A DNA stretch of 64,000 nucleotides from JAGRGG01 sp965217265 (lineage in GTDB: Bacteria; Pseudomonadota; Alphaproteobacteria; Geminicoccales; Geminicoccaceae), in the NCBI GenBank assembly GCA_965217265.1, contig CBDCHP010000004.1:124001-188000 (forward strand), read 5' to 3'. Below, in pieces: positions 8,565-17,799 of the stretch; positions within the stretch are counted from its first letter, which is position 1, and the number at the start of each line of letters is the position of its first letter. The notes under the pieces were generated by a model. The model was not told where the DNA came from, ran no database searches, and saw only the letters and a list, made by a program, of their open reading frames with translations. Position numbers and translations under genes: made by a program.

Positions 8565-8748
8565 GGTCGAGGATCTCCTGCCCGTCGCGCGTCTTGGTCG
8601 TGCGCGTAAGAGTTTGCTAGCACGCGCCCGGCGAACGTGGCAAACGCGCCTTGTCTCGGTTGGCCCGGCACAACCGCGTGGGACGGCCGCGGCGCCCAGA
8701 AGCTCGGGCTTTCGAGGACGACCACACACGCGGGGTGACGGCGGTTCA

Positions 8749-8967
8749 ATGCGAGAAGTGTTACGCAGCAATGATCTTGTCCACCTCAGCCTCGTCGACG
8801 CGACGCTGAAGGACGCCGGGATCGAGCACATCGTCCTCGACGCGCACACCAGTGCGATCGAGGGCTCGATCGGCGCCATCCAGCGCCGCGTTCTGGTGGT
8901 GGACGACGATTTCGAGGCCGCCGTCCGCGCGCTCGAAGAGGCTGGGGCCCTGGAGCGGCGTGGCTGA
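8749..8967 (+). CDS. DUF2007 family small protein
   Basis: A 72-residue soluble protein with a ferredoxin-like alpha/beta pattern: MREVLRSNDLVHLSLVDA, then GIEHIVLDAHTSAIEGSIG and RVLVVDDDFEAAVRALEEAG. This matches DUF2007 proteins, which have been annotated as putative signal-transducing proteins without proven function. The stop overlaps the GTG start of trmN6 by eight bases, so the two are translationally coupled. Confidence 0.85.
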   Translation: MREVLRSNDLVHLSLVDATLKDAGIEHIVLDAHTSAIEGSIGAIQRRVLVVDDDFEAAVRALEEAGALERRG

Positions 8968-9727
8968 GGCCGGCACGACGCTGGACGCGATGCTGGATGG
9001 CCGGGTGCGGCTTTTGCAGCCCAAGGCCGGCTATCGGGCGGCGATCGACCCGGTCCTGCTCGCGGCCGCCGTCGATGCCGGGCCGGGGATGTCCGTTCTC
9101 GACATCGGCGCCGGGGGCGGGGCGGTGGCGCTGTGCCTCCTCGCCCGCGTGCCGGGCCTCGCCGTCGCCGCGCTGGAGCGCGACCCGAGCGCCGTCGACC
9201 TCTTGCGGCAGAACCTCGTTTTGAACGGGGCGGAAGGTCCGATCGAGGCGCTGGAGGGCGATCTGTTCGATCCGCCGCTTGCGCTCAAAAGCCGCAGCTT
9301 CGACTGGGTCGTCAGCAACCCGCCCTTTTATCGGGCCGGCAGTCATACGCGCTCACCGTTCCACGGCCGGGCGGGGGCGCACGGGGCCGAGCAAACGCTC
9401 GCCGCCTGGGTCGAGGCGTGCCTGCGTCGCGCGCGGCCGGGCGGGCGCCTCGCGCTCGTCGTCCCGGCGGCCGACCTGATCGAGATCGCCGCCTCCCTCC
9501 TCGACAAGGCGCCCGCCGCCACCATCTACCCGGTGCGGCCGCGGCGGGACGAGGACGCCAAGCGCGTCGTCGTCGTCGCGCGCAAGGGCGGCCGGAGCGG
9601 CGCCGTCGTCGCCCCGGCCCTGGTGCTGCACGAGGACGACGGCGGTTGGACGAAGGCCGCGGACGCGGTCCTGCGGCACGCCCGGCCGCTCAAGCACGCC
9701 GACGAAGAGGAACGTAGGACACGATGA
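8960..9727 (+). CDS. tRNA1(Val) (adenine-37-N6)-methyltransferase-like protein
   Basis: SAM-dependent methyltransferase of the TrmN6 / YfiC family (255 residues), which methylates A37 of tRNA1(Val) in characterised members. Motifs are LLQPKAGYRAAIDPVLLAA at the N-terminus, the SAM-binding VLDIGAGGGAVAL, and the N6-adenine catalytic NPPF at about residue 117 (SNPPFYRAG). The GTG start at 8960 overlaps the previous stop. The stop in turn overlaps the start of the peptidase gene by four bases (ATGA), which implies one operon. Confidence 0.87.
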   Translation: MAEAGTTLDAMLDGRVRLLQPKAGYRAAIDPVLLAAAVDAGPGMSVLDIGAGGGAVALCLLARVPGLAVAALERDPSAVDLLRQNLVLNGAEGPIEALEGDLFDPPLALKSRSFDWVVSNPPFYRAGSHTRSPFHGRAGAHGAEQTLAAWVEACLRRARPGGRLALVVPAADLIEIAASLLDKAPAATIYPVRPRRDEDAKRVVVVARKGGRSGAVVAPALVLHEDDGGWTKAADAVLRHARPLKHADEEERRTR

Positions 9728-10557
9728 AGACTTGGCTGCGGCGCCTGCCGCTCGTCGGCCCGGTGTTCGGCACCAACCCGCCGACCGTGCCGGTCGTGCG
9801 GCTCGCCGGGGTGATCGGGCAGGTGCCGCTGCGCGGCGGGGGCTTGAGCCTGAAATCGCTCGAAGCGCCCTTGAACCGCGCCTTTGGCATGAAGGCCCCG
9901 GCCGTGGCGCTGGTGATCAACTCGCCCGGCGGCTCGCCGGTCCAATCCAGGCTGATCGCCCGCCACGTCCGCCGCCTCGCCGAGAGGCACGAGCGCAAGG
10001 TGCTGGCCTTCGTCGAGGACATCGGCGCGTCGGGCGGCTACTGGCTCGCCTGCGCCGCGGACGAGATCTTCTGCGACCCGTCCTCGATCGTCGGCTCGAT
10101 CGGCGTCGTCTCGTCCGGCTTCGGCGCCTCGAAGGCGATCGAGAAGCTCGGCCTGGAGCGGCGCCTGTTCACGACCGGCCGCGACAAGGCGCTCCTCGAC
10201 CCGTTCTCGCCGCTGCGCGAGGGCGACGTCGCCATCATCAAGGAGATCCAGGCCGACCTCTACGGCGGCTTCAAGGCGTTCGTGCGCGAGCGGCGCGAGG
10301 GGCGCCTCAAGGGCGACGCCGACGAACTGTTCACTGGCCGGGTCTGGAGCGGCACGCGCGCGGTCGAACTCGGCCTCGTAGACGCCACCGGCGACCTGCT
10401 TGACGTCATCGCCGAGCGTTTCGGCGAGAAGGCGAAGCCGGTCCTGGTCAACCGCCCGCGCGGCTGGCTCGCCCGGCGCCTGCGCGTCGCCGAGGAGGCG
10501 GCGGGGCTGTTGGCGCTCATGGAGGAACGGGCTATGTACGCGCGGTACGGGCTTTGA
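9724..10557 (+). CDS. S49 family serine peptidase (SohB/SppA-like)
   Basis: Single-domain signal-peptide-peptidase-like serine protease, 277 residues. The INSPGGSPVQS oxyanion loop, the catalytic serine in DIGASGGYWLA, and the putative catalytic lysine in TTGRDKALLDPFSP are all present. No strong transmembrane segment is seen at the N-terminus, so it may be cytoplasmic or peripheral. It ends with TGA at 10557 on the edge of palindromic element copy 2. Confidence 0.88.
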   Translation: MKTWLRRLPLVGPVFGTNPPTVPVVRLAGVIGQVPLRGGGLSLKSLEAPLNRAFGMKAPAVALVINSPGGSPVQSRLIARHVRRLAERHERKVLAFVEDIGASGGYWLACAADEIFCDPSSIVGSIGVVSSGFGASKAIEKLGLERRLFTTGRDKALLDPFSPLREGDVAIIKEIQADLYGGFKAFVRERREGRLKGDADELFTGRVWSGTRAVELGLVDATGDLLDVIAERFGEKAKPVLVNRPRGWLARRLRVAEEAAGLLALMEERAMYARYGL

Positions 10558-10702
10558 TACGCTTGCGCGTCCGCTGCGCGGGGCTTCTTCTCTTTTCTTT
10601 TTGCAACTTTGGCCGGGGTTAGCCTGAGCGTCCGGGTCAAGTTCGGGGGCAAGTAGCAAAAAAGAAGAAAAAAAGACTGCGCGGCAGCACACGCGAAGCG
10701 TT
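10557..10702. repeat. Dispersed palindromic element, copy 2 (146 bp)
   Basis: It begins at the last base of the peptidase stop codon with ATACGCTTGCGCGTCCGCT and ends with the inverted ACACGCGAAGCGTT. The arms are followed by CTTCTCTTTTCTTTTTGC and mirrored by GCAAAAAAGAAGAAAAAAAG. The core (GGCCGGGGTTAGCC...) is more diverged than in copies 5 and 6. The next gene starts 15 bases beyond the right end. Confidence 0.9.
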
Positions 10703-10717
10703 CTCTTCTGGAATCCC

Positions 10718-11002
10718 ATGTTCGGCCTATCAATCGGTAAGATCCTCGTTCTCGTCGCCGTGATCGTCATCATCTGGCGCGGCGGCAAGTGGTTGCGCTC
10801 GATCCAGTCCAGCATCGACCGCTTGGCCAAGGCGCAGGAGACCGAGGACAAGCCGGTGCCGAAGCGCGACCGCGTGACGAAGCGCGCGGGCGCGGTCGAC
10901 CTCGAACCCTGCCCGATGTGCGGCATCTACAAGCCGGCCGGCGCCTTTTGCGGCGGGCCAGAGGCGTGCCGGTTCAAGGACGGCGCGGACGGTCGGGCGT
11001 GA
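10718..11002 (+). CDS. Small membrane-anchored protein with four-cysteine motif
   Basis: A 94-residue protein with one N-terminal transmembrane helix (about residues 6-20, IGKILVLVAVIVIIW), a charged linker, and a C-terminal CPMC...C...C cluster (CPMCGIYKPAGAFCGG) that looks like a zinc-binding knuckle. I do not recognise a named family. Its position just ahead of glyQ and behind an S49 peptidase is, from memory, shared by related alphaproteobacteria. Function unknown. Confidence 0.7.
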   Translation: MFGLSIGKILVLVAVIVIIWRGGKWLRSIQSSIDRLAKAQETEDKPVPKRDRVTKRAGAVDLEPCPMCGIYKPAGAFCGGPEACRFKDGADGRA

Positions 11003-11079
11003 GCCGCCGGCTCGCTTGCTTCCCCCAACGCGCTCCACTAGGTTCCCGCGGCGCAACAAAACCGAAACGGGCCACCGAC

Positions 11080-11955
11080 TTGACCGCCGGGAACAGCTTC
11101 CAGGACCTGATCCTCACGCTGCAACGCTACTGGGCCGACCGCGGCTGCGTGGTCTTGCAGCCCTACGACGTGGAGGTGGGGGCGGGGACGTTCCACTGGG
11201 CGACGACGCTGCGGGCGCTGGGGCCCGAGCCCTGGAACGCGGCCTACGTCCAGCCGTCGCGGCGGCCGACCGACGGCCGCTACGGCGAGAACCCGAACCG
11301 CTTGCAGCACTACTACCAGTTCCAGGTCCTGATGAAACCCTCGCCGCCGGACTTGCAGGACCTCTACCTCGGCTCGCTCAAGGCGCTGGGGGTCGATCCG
11401 CGGGCGCACGACCTGCGCTTCGTCGAGGACGACTGGGAGAGCCCGACGCTCGGCGCCTGGGGCCTCGGCTGGGAGGTCTGGTGCGACGGGATGGAGGTGT
11501 CGCAGTTCACTTACTTCCAGCAGGTCGGCGGCTTCGACTGCAAGCCCGTCGCGGGCGAGCTGACTTACGGGCTGGAGCGGCTCGCGATGTACGTCCAGGG
11601 CGTCGAGAACGTCTACGACCTCGCCTGGAACGACCGGGGCGTGCGCTACGGCGACGTCTACAAGCAGAGCGAGCGCGAGTTCTCGACCTACAATTTCGAG
11701 GTGGCGGACACGGGGGCGCTGTTCGCCCACTTCGCCGACGCCGAGGCGGAAGCGGCGCGCTGCCTTAAGGCCGAGCTGGCGCTGCCGGCCTACGACCAGT
11801 GCCTGAAAGCGTCCCACCTGTTCAACATGCTGGACGCGCGCGGCGTCATCAGCGTCACCGAGCGGCAGGCCTATATCGGCCGGGTGCGCGCCTTGGCGAA
11901 GGGGGCGGCGGCGGCGTGGCTCGACGCCCGCGGCCACGCGCCGGCGGAAGCCTGA
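11080..11955 (+). CDS. glyQ: Glycyl-tRNA synthetase alpha subunit
   Basis: Catalytic alpha subunit of the heterotetrameric class II glycyl-tRNA synthetase. Hallmarks include LILTLQRYWADRGCVV, QPSRRPTDGRYGENPNRLQH (motif 2 region), and GAWGLGWEVWCDGMEV. The TTG at 11080 gives 291 residues and an N-terminus that matches the E. coli protein. An in-frame GTG at 10999, overlapping the previous stop, would add 27 unconserved residues. The beta-subunit gene begins four bases after the stop. Confidence 0.95.
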   Translation: MTAGNSFQDLILTLQRYWADRGCVVLQPYDVEVGAGTFHWATTLRALGPEPWNAAYVQPSRRPTDGRYGENPNRLQHYYQFQVLMKPSPPDLQDLYLGSLKALGVDPRAHDLRFVEDDWESPTLGAWGLGWEVWCDGMEVSQFTYFQQVGGFDCKPVAGELTYGLERLAMYVQGVENVYDLAWNDRGVRYGDVYKQSEREFSTYNFEVADTGALFAHFADAEAEAARCLKAELALPAYDQCLKASHLFNMLDARGVISVTERQAYIGRVRALAKGAAAAWLDARGHAPAEA

Positions 11956-11959
11956 GCCG

Positions 11960-14032
11960 ATGCCCGAACTGCTGCTCGAACTGTTCTCGGAAGAGATACC
12001 CGCGCGGATGCAGGACGCGGCGGCGGGCGATCTGCGCCGCCTCGTGCTGGCCGCCCTCGACGGGGCCAAGCTGGCCTATGGCGATGCCAGAGCCTACGCC
12101 ACGCCGCGCCGTTTGTGCCTCGTCGTCGAACAACTGGAGAGGGCGCAGCCGGAGCGAGTGTTTGAGCAGCGCGGCCCGCGCGTCGATGCGCCAGAACAGG
12201 CGCGGCAGGGCTTCTTTCGTAGCCTCGTCGGGCGGCAGAACCTCGAATTTAGTCAGGTCGAGGATAAGAAAGGCCGTTACCATCTCGCCCGCTATGTCCA
12301 CGGGGGCCAGCCCACAACCAGCTTACTGGCCAAAGCACTGCCGCCGCTCCTCGCCGGATTTCCCTGGCCCAAGTCGATGCGCTGGGGTGAGGGCGACGCG
12401 CGGTGGGTCCGGCCTTTACATCGAATCGTTTGCCTATTTGACGAGGTGGTAGTGCGGTTTGAGTTCGCGGGCGTCGCGAGCGAACAGACGACCGAGGGAC
12501 ACCGCTTCATGGCGCCTGAACCCTTCACAGTGATGGACTTTGACGACTATCAGCGCAGCCTACAGGACCGATACGTCGTGCTCGACGGCGACGAGCGGCG
12601 CAAGCGTATTTCAGAAGAGGCCCAGCGTCTCGCAGCCAACGTTGGCTGCGAACTGAAAACCGATCCGGGCCTTCTCGACGAACTCAAAGGGCTCGTCGAG
12701 TGGCCGGCGCCGTTAATCGGCCGGATCGACAACGTCTTTATGGGGCTACCGCCCGAGGTGCTCGTGACGGCGATGCGCACGCACCAGAAGTATCTCGCCC
12801 TACAGGACAGTGACGGGCGCTTGGCACCCTACTTCATCACCGTTGCCAACATTGACGCGGCCGACGGGGGCGCGGCGATCGTGGAGGGCAACGAGCGCGT
12901 GCTAAATGCTCGCCTCTCAGATGCACGCTTCTTTTGGGAGCTTGACAAGAAGATACCCCTGAAGCGGCGCGTCGCCGCCTTGGACCGGGTCGTGTTCCAC
13001 GCCGACCTCGGCACGGTCGGCGATAAGGTGCGGCGGATGCTGCCGCTCGCCTTGTGGCTGAGCCCGCTCGCGCGCGCGATGGACCCGACCGAGGTCGAGC
13101 GCGCCGCGTATCTCGCCAAGGCCGACCTCGCGACCGGCATGGTCGGCGAGTTCCCCGAGTTGCAGGGGTTGATGGGCAGCTACTACGCCGAGGCACAGGG
13201 CGAGGGCGAGGCCGTCGTCCGCGCGATCAAGGAGCACTACCGCCCCCTGGGACCGTCGGACGCCGTGCCGACGGGACCTGAGGGCACGGCGGTGGCGCTG
13301 GCCGACAAGCTCGACACGCTGGTAGGATTCTTCGGCGTCGGCGTCAAGCCGACCGGCTCCGGCGACCCGTTCGCGCTCCGCCGCGCAGCACTCGGCGTGA
13401 TCCGCCTCGTCCTGGAGAACGGGCTCAGACTGCCGCTCCTGGAGGCCGTACGCCTCGCCGGGAGGGGATACGGCGGGCGCATCAAGGCCGACGGCCTGCC
13501 GCAGGACCTGCTCGCCTTCTTCGTCGAGCGCCTCAAGGTCCACCTGCGCGGCGAAGGGTTGCGGCACGACCACGCCGCCGCCGTGCTCGGCGCCGGCGCG
13601 GACGACGATCTGTGCCGCGTCGTCGCCCGGACCAGGGCGCTGGCGCGGTTCATAGGCAGCGGGGACGGACAGAACCTGCTCGCCGGCCATCGTCGTGCTA
13701 CCAACATCCTGCGCATCGAGGAGAAGAAGGACGAGCGGGCCTACGACGGGGCCGGCGTCGATCCGAAGCACCTCGACGATCCGGCCGAGAGGGCGCTGTA
13801 CGACGCCATCGAAACGGCCGGACCAACGATCGCCGGGGCGCTGGCAAAGGAGCATTACGACGAGGCGATGCGGGCGCTGGCGGCGCTCCGCCCGCCGGTC
13901 GACGCCTTCTTCGAGGCGGTGATGGTCAACGCCGACGACGCGAGCTTGCGCCGCAACCGGCTCGAACTGCTGGGCGATCTCCGCGGCACCTTCGCGCCGA
14001 TCGCGGATTTTAGCGTCATCGAGGAAGGCTAG
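11960..14032 (+). CDS. glyS: Glycyl-tRNA synthetase beta subunit
   Basis: The tRNA-binding beta subunit (690 residues, normal length), with N-terminal MPELLLELFSEEIPARMQ, the HD-like region (RTHQKYLALQDSDGRLAPYF), LADKLDTLVGFFGVG, and the C-terminal anticodon-binding helices (VDAFFEAVMVNADD). It forms an operon with glyQ. The stretch from about 12120 to 12960 is visibly less GC-rich, with codons such as TTA, CTA, ATT and GTT that neighbours avoid. The protein sequence stays continuous and conserved there, so the gene is intact but possibly mosaic. Confidence 0.95.
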   Translation: MPELLLELFSEEIPARMQDAAAGDLRRLVLAALDGAKLAYGDARAYATPRRLCLVVEQLERAQPERVFEQRGPRVDAPEQARQGFFRSLVGRQNLEFSQVEDKKGRYHLARYVHGGQPTTSLLAKALPPLLAGFPWPKSMRWGEGDARWVRPLHRIVCLFDEVVVRFEFAGVASEQTTEGHRFMAPEPFTVMDFDDYQRSLQDRYVVLDGDERRKRISEEAQRLAANVGCELKTDPGLLDELKGLVEWPAPLIGRIDNVFMGLPPEVLVTAMRTHQKYLALQDSDGRLAPYFITVANIDAADGGAAIVEGNERVLNARLSDARFFWELDKKIPLKRRVAALDRVVFHADLGTVGDKVRRMLPLALWLSPLARAMDPTEVERAAYLAKADLATGMVGEFPELQGLMGSYYAEAQGEGEAVVRAIKEHYRPLGPSDAVPTGPEGTAVALADKLDTLVGFFGVGVKPTGSGDPFALRRAALGVIRLVLENGLRLPLLEAVRLAGRGYGGRIKADGLPQDLLAFFVERLKVHLRGEGLRHDHAAAVLGAGADDDLCRVVARTRALARFIGSGDGQNLLAGHRRATNILRIEEKKDERAYDGAGVDPKHLDDPAERALYDAIETAGPTIAGALAKEHYDEAMRALAALRPPVDAFFEAVMVNADDASLRRNRLELLGDLRGTFAPIADFSVIEEG

Positions 14033-14067
14033 CCGTCGCGCGCCGCACAACAGGAATGATCTCGCAA

Positions 14068-16728
14068 ATGACGAAATGGGTTTACGGGTTCGGCGACGGC
14101 AAGGCCGAGGGCGAGGCCGGGATGAAGGGTCTGCTCGGCGGCAAGGGTGCCGGCCTGGCCGAGATGTCGAACCTGGGGCTGCCCGTGCCGCCCGGCTTCA
14201 CCATCCCGACCTCGGTCTGCACCCACTTCTACGCCAACGGCAAGACCTACCCGGACGAACTCAAAGGCGAGGTCGAGACGGCGCTGGCCGAAGTCGAGCG
14301 CCTGACGGGAATGCGTTTTGGCGACCTTGAGAACCCGCTCCTGGTCTCGGTCCGCTCCGGCGCCCCGGTCTCGATGCCGGGCATGATGGACACGGTCTTG
14401 AACCTCGGCCTCAACGACGCGACCGTCGAGGGCTTGGCGGCGAAGAGCGGCGACCCGCGTTTCGCCTTCGACAGCTACCGCCGCTTCATCCAGATGTACG
14501 GCGACGTGGTCTTGGGCGTCGATCACTACCTGTTCGAGGAGAAGCTGGAGGATCTGAAGGCCGAGATCGGCTGCCGCTTCGACAACGAACTCGACGCGAA
14601 CGCGCTCAAGCGCCTCGTCGCCGAGTACAAGGTGATCGTCGAGGGCGAATTGGGCGAACCGTTCCCCTTGGACCCGCACGCCCAGCTCTGGGGTGCGATC
14701 GGCGCGGTGTTCGGCTCCTGGCAGACCCAGCGCGCCGTGACCTACCGGCGGCTGCACTACATCGCCTCCGAGATGGGCACCGCTGTCAACGTGCAGGCGA
14801 TGGTGTTCGGCAACATGGGCGAGGACTGCGCCACGGGCGTCGCCTTCACCCGCAACCCCTCCACCGGCGAGAAGGCGCGCTACGGCGAGTTCCTGGTCAA
14901 CGCGCAGGGGGAGGACGTCGTGGCCGGCATCCGCACGCCGCAGCCCTTGGCGGCGGCGATGGCGAGGGGGGGCGAGTTCGAGGGCCGGAGCATGGAGGAG
15001 ATCCTGCCCGAGTCTTACGCCGACCTCGTCGCCGTCTTCGACCGCTTGGAGCGGCACTACCGCGACATGCAGGACATCGAGTTCACCATCCAGCAGAGGA
15101 AGCTCTACGTCCTCCAGACCCGAAGCGGCAAGCGTACGGCGCCGGCCGCCTTGAAGGTCGCCGTCGACATGGCCGAAGAGGGTCTGATTACCGAGGACGA
15201 GGCGGTCCTGCGCATCGACCCCGCCTCGCTCGACCAGCTCTTGCACCCGACGCTCGATCCCAAGGCCGAGGTCGAGGTGATCGCCAAAGGCCTGCCGGCC
15301 TCGCCCGGCGCCGTCTCGGGCAAGGTCGTCTTCACCGCCGACGACGCGGAAGCCATGGGCGCCGCCGGCGAGGCCGTGATCCTGGTCCGGGTCGAGACCA
15401 GCCCCGACGACATCCACGGGATGCACGCCGCCAAGGGCATCGTCACCTCGCGCGGCGGCATGACCAGCCACGCCGCCGTCGTCGCCCGCGGCATGGGCAA
15501 GGCCGCCGTCTGCGGTGCGGGCGAGTTGCAGATCAGCGCCCGCGACAAGAGCTTTCAGGTCCGGGGCAGGACGGTGGCGGAGGGCGATTTGATCACGATC
15601 GACGGCGCCAAGGGGACGGTCATGCTGGGCAAGGTGCCCACGGTCGACCCGCAGCTCTCGGGCGACTTCTCGACGCTGATGGAATGGGCCGACAAGAAGC
15701 GCCGGATGAAGGTGCGCACCAACGCCGAGACACCCTTGGACGCCAAGACCGCGCTCAAGTTCGGCGCCGAGGGCATCGGCCTCAGCCGCACCGAGCACAT
15801 GTTCTTCGGCGACGAGCGCATCATCGCGATGCAGGAGATGATCCTCGCCGACGACGCCGAGGGGCGCAAGGCGGCGCTCGCCAAGATCGAGCCGATGCAG
15901 CGGGCCGACTTCGTCGAACTGTTCGCCATCATGAAGGGCTTGCCGATCACCATCCGCCTCCTCGACCCGCCCCTGCACGAGTTCCTGCCGCACGACTCAG
16001 AGGGCGACGCGGCGGTGGCCGAGGCGGCGGGCCTCGACGTCAAGATCGTGCGCCGCCGGATCGCCAGTTTACGCGAGACCAACCCGATGCTGGGCCTGCG
16101 CGGCTGCCGCTTGGGCATCCTGTTTCCCGAGATCTACGAGATGCAGGCGCGCGCCATCTTCAAGGCGGCCTTGGAGATCAAGGAGTCCTCCGGCGACACG
16201 GTGATCCCGGAAATCATGGTGCCGCTGGTCGCGACCGCGAAGGAACTGGCGATCTTGAAGGATCGGATCGACGCGGTGGCGGGCGAGGTCGGGGCCGGGG
16301 ACAAGCTCGACTACACAATCGGCACGATGATCGAGTTGCCGCGCGCCGCCTTGCGCGCCGACGCGATCGCCGAGTACGCCGACTTCTTCAGCTTCGGCAC
16401 CAACGACCTCACGCAGATGACGTTGGGATTGTCGCGCGACGACGCCGGCCGCTTCCTCGACGCCTACATGCAAAGCGAGATCTTCCCGCGCGACCCCTTC
16501 CAGAGCCTCGACGTCGACGGGGTCGGCGAACTGGTCAGCATCGCGGTCGAGCGCGGCCGCGCGACTAGGCCCGACATCAAGCTCGGCATCTGCGGCGAGC
16601 ACGGCGGCGACCCGGACTCGGTCGCGTTCTGCGAGAAGGTCGGGCTCGACTACGTCTCCTGCTCGCCCTACCGGGTGCCGATCGCCCGCCTCGCTGCGGC
16701 GCAGGCGGCGCTGCGGGATGGAGACTGA
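14068..16728 (+). CDS. ppdK: Pyruvate, phosphate dikinase
   Basis: Cytoplasmic enzyme interconverting pyruvate + ATP + Pi and phosphoenolpyruvate + AMP + PPi. Family blocks are KWVYGFGDGKAEGEAG and LGGKGAGLAEM at the nucleotide-binding end, the phospho-histidine loop GGMTSHAAVVARGMGK (His near residue 468) and the C-terminal GICGEHGGDP with its catalytic cysteine near residue 840. The ATG at 14068 (MTKWVYG) is preferred over 14056 because AGGA is then properly spaced. Length 886 is normal. Its TGA lies on the edge of palindromic element copy 3. Confidence 0.96.
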   Translation: MTKWVYGFGDGKAEGEAGMKGLLGGKGAGLAEMSNLGLPVPPGFTIPTSVCTHFYANGKTYPDELKGEVETALAEVERLTGMRFGDLENPLLVSVRSGAPVSMPGMMDTVLNLGLNDATVEGLAAKSGDPRFAFDSYRRFIQMYGDVVLGVDHYLFEEKLEDLKAEIGCRFDNELDANALKRLVAEYKVIVEGELGEPFPLDPHAQLWGAIGAVFGSWQTQRAVTYRRLHYIASEMGTAVNVQAMVFGNMGEDCATGVAFTRNPSTGEKARYGEFLVNAQGEDVVAGIRTPQPLAAAMARGGEFEGRSMEEILPESYADLVAVFDRLERHYRDMQDIEFTIQQRKLYVLQTRSGKRTAPAALKVAVDMAEEGLITEDEAVLRIDPASLDQLLHPTLDPKAEVEVIAKGLPASPGAVSGKVVFTADDAEAMGAAGEAVILVRVETSPDDIHGMHAAKGIVTSRGGMTSHAAVVARGMGKAAVCGAGELQISARDKSFQVRGRTVAEGDLITIDGAKGTVMLGKVPTVDPQLSGDFSTLMEWADKKRRMKVRTNAETPLDAKTALKFGAEGIGLSRTEHMFFGDERIIAMQEMILADDAEGRKAALAKIEPMQRADFVELFAIMKGLPITIRLLDPPLHEFLPHDSEGDAAVAEAAGLDVKIVRRRIASLRETNPMLGLRGCRLGILFPEIYEMQARAIFKAALEIKESSGDTVIPEIMVPLVATAKELAILKDRIDAVAGEVGAGDKLDYTIGTMIELPRAALRADAIAEYADFFSFGTNDLTQMTLGLSRDDAGRFLDAYMQSEIFPRDPFQSLDVDGVGELVSIAVERGRATRPDIKLGICGEHGGDPDSVAFCEKVGLDYVSCSPYRVPIARLAAAQAALRDGD

Positions 16729-16871
16729 ACACTTCGCGTCGCTGCCGCGGGCCTTTCTCTCTTCTTTTTTGCTAGTTGTCCGAGGCTGGCCCTCGGCGCC
16801 GCAACCAGCCACCTCCGTTAACACTGGCAAAGGAAAGAGGAAAAAGCCCGCCGCAGGCGACGCGAAGCGTG
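16728..16871. repeat. Dispersed palindromic element, copy 3 (144 bp)
   Basis: It begins at the final base of the ppdK stop codon (TGA then ACACTTCGCGTCGCT) and ends with CGACGCGAAGCGT. The T-rich tract CTTTCTCTCTTCTTTTTTG mirrors a GGAAAGAGGAAAAAG tract, and the core is GAGGCTGGCCCTCGGCGCC. The right half carries GTTAACACTGG, also found in copy 1 and inverted in copy 6. Together with copy 4 it brackets meaB. Confidence 0.9.
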
Positions 16872-16893
16872 AAGCGACAGTAGGAACAAGCTC

Positions 16894-17799
16894 ATGCGTC
16901 TCGACGATGTACGCGCCGGCGGCAAGCCGGCGCTGGCGCGGGCCTTGACACTATTAGAGGCGAACCCCGACGCGGCGGCGAACCTGCTCGACGCGGCTTA
17001 CGCCGACCCGAGGGCGCACGTCGTCGGCCTCACCGGCCCGCCCGGCGTCGGCAAGTCGACGCTCGCCTCGGCCTTGGTCCGGGCGTGGCGGGAGCGGGGC
17101 TTGCGCGTCGGCGTCGTCGCGGTCGACCCCTCCTCGCGCCGAACCAAGGGGGCGCTCTTGGGCGATCGGACCCGCATCGAGGTCGATCCAGAAGATCCCG
17201 ACGTCTTCGTCCGCTCGATGGCGGCGAGGGAGCGTCTGGGAGGGCTCGCCGACGCGGCGGTGAACGCCGTCGTCCTGATGCGCGCCTTGTTCGACCGCGT
17301 CCTGATCGAGACAGTCGGCGTCGGCCAGAGCGAGACCGACGTTCAGGACCTCGCCGACACGGTCGTTCTCGCCATCCAGCCCGCGTCGGGCGACAGCCTG
17401 CAATACATGAAGGCCGGCATCGTCGAGGCGCCCGACCTCGCCGTCGTCACCAAGGCTGACCTCGGCGCCGTCGCCGAGCGCGCCGCCCGCGACCTCGAAT
17501 CCGCCCTCAAAGTCCACGGCCGAGCGACCGACCGGGCGATGTCCCCCGCCGTCCTGCGCGTCGCGGCTCCCGAGGGCAGGGGCGTCGACGCCCTGCGCCA
17601 GCGTCTCGACGCCCATTTCAAGGCGCTCAAGCCCAGCCTGCCCAAGCGCCGCGCCGCGCAAGCGCGCGTCTGGTCCGGCTGGTCGATCCAGGCCGAATGG
17701 GGCCGCCGCGGCCTCGCCGCCGCGGCGCCGATCCTGGCCGCCGACGAACCCGAGTCGCCCTTTGCTCGGTTGCGACGGGCGCGTGAAATACTGGGTTGA
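16894..17799 (+). CDS. meaB: Methylmalonyl-CoA mutase-associated GTPase (MeaB/ArgK)
   Basis: G3E-type P-loop GTPase (301 residues) that loads and protects adenosylcobalamin-dependent methylmalonyl-CoA mutase. It shows the Walker A GPPGVGKST, the VAVDPSSRRTKGALLGDR block, the switch-type ETVGVGQSETDV, and the guanine-specificity motif TKAD. No mutase gene is nearby. The gene stands alone between palindromic elements copy 3 and copy 4, and its TGA is shared with the edge of copy 4. Confidence 0.93.
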   Translation: MRLDDVRAGGKPALARALTLLEANPDAAANLLDAAYADPRAHVVGLTGPPGVGKSTLASALVRAWRERGLRVGVVAVDPSSRRTKGALLGDRTRIEVDPEDPDVFVRSMAARERLGGLADAAVNAVVLMRALFDRVLIETVGVGQSETDVQDLADTVVLAIQPASGDSLQYMKAGIVEAPDLAVVTKADLGAVAERAARDLESALKVHGRATDRAMSPAVLRVAAPEGRGVDALRQRLDAHFKALKPSLPKRRAAQARVWSGWSIQAEWGRRGLAAAAPILAADEPESPFARLRRAREILG

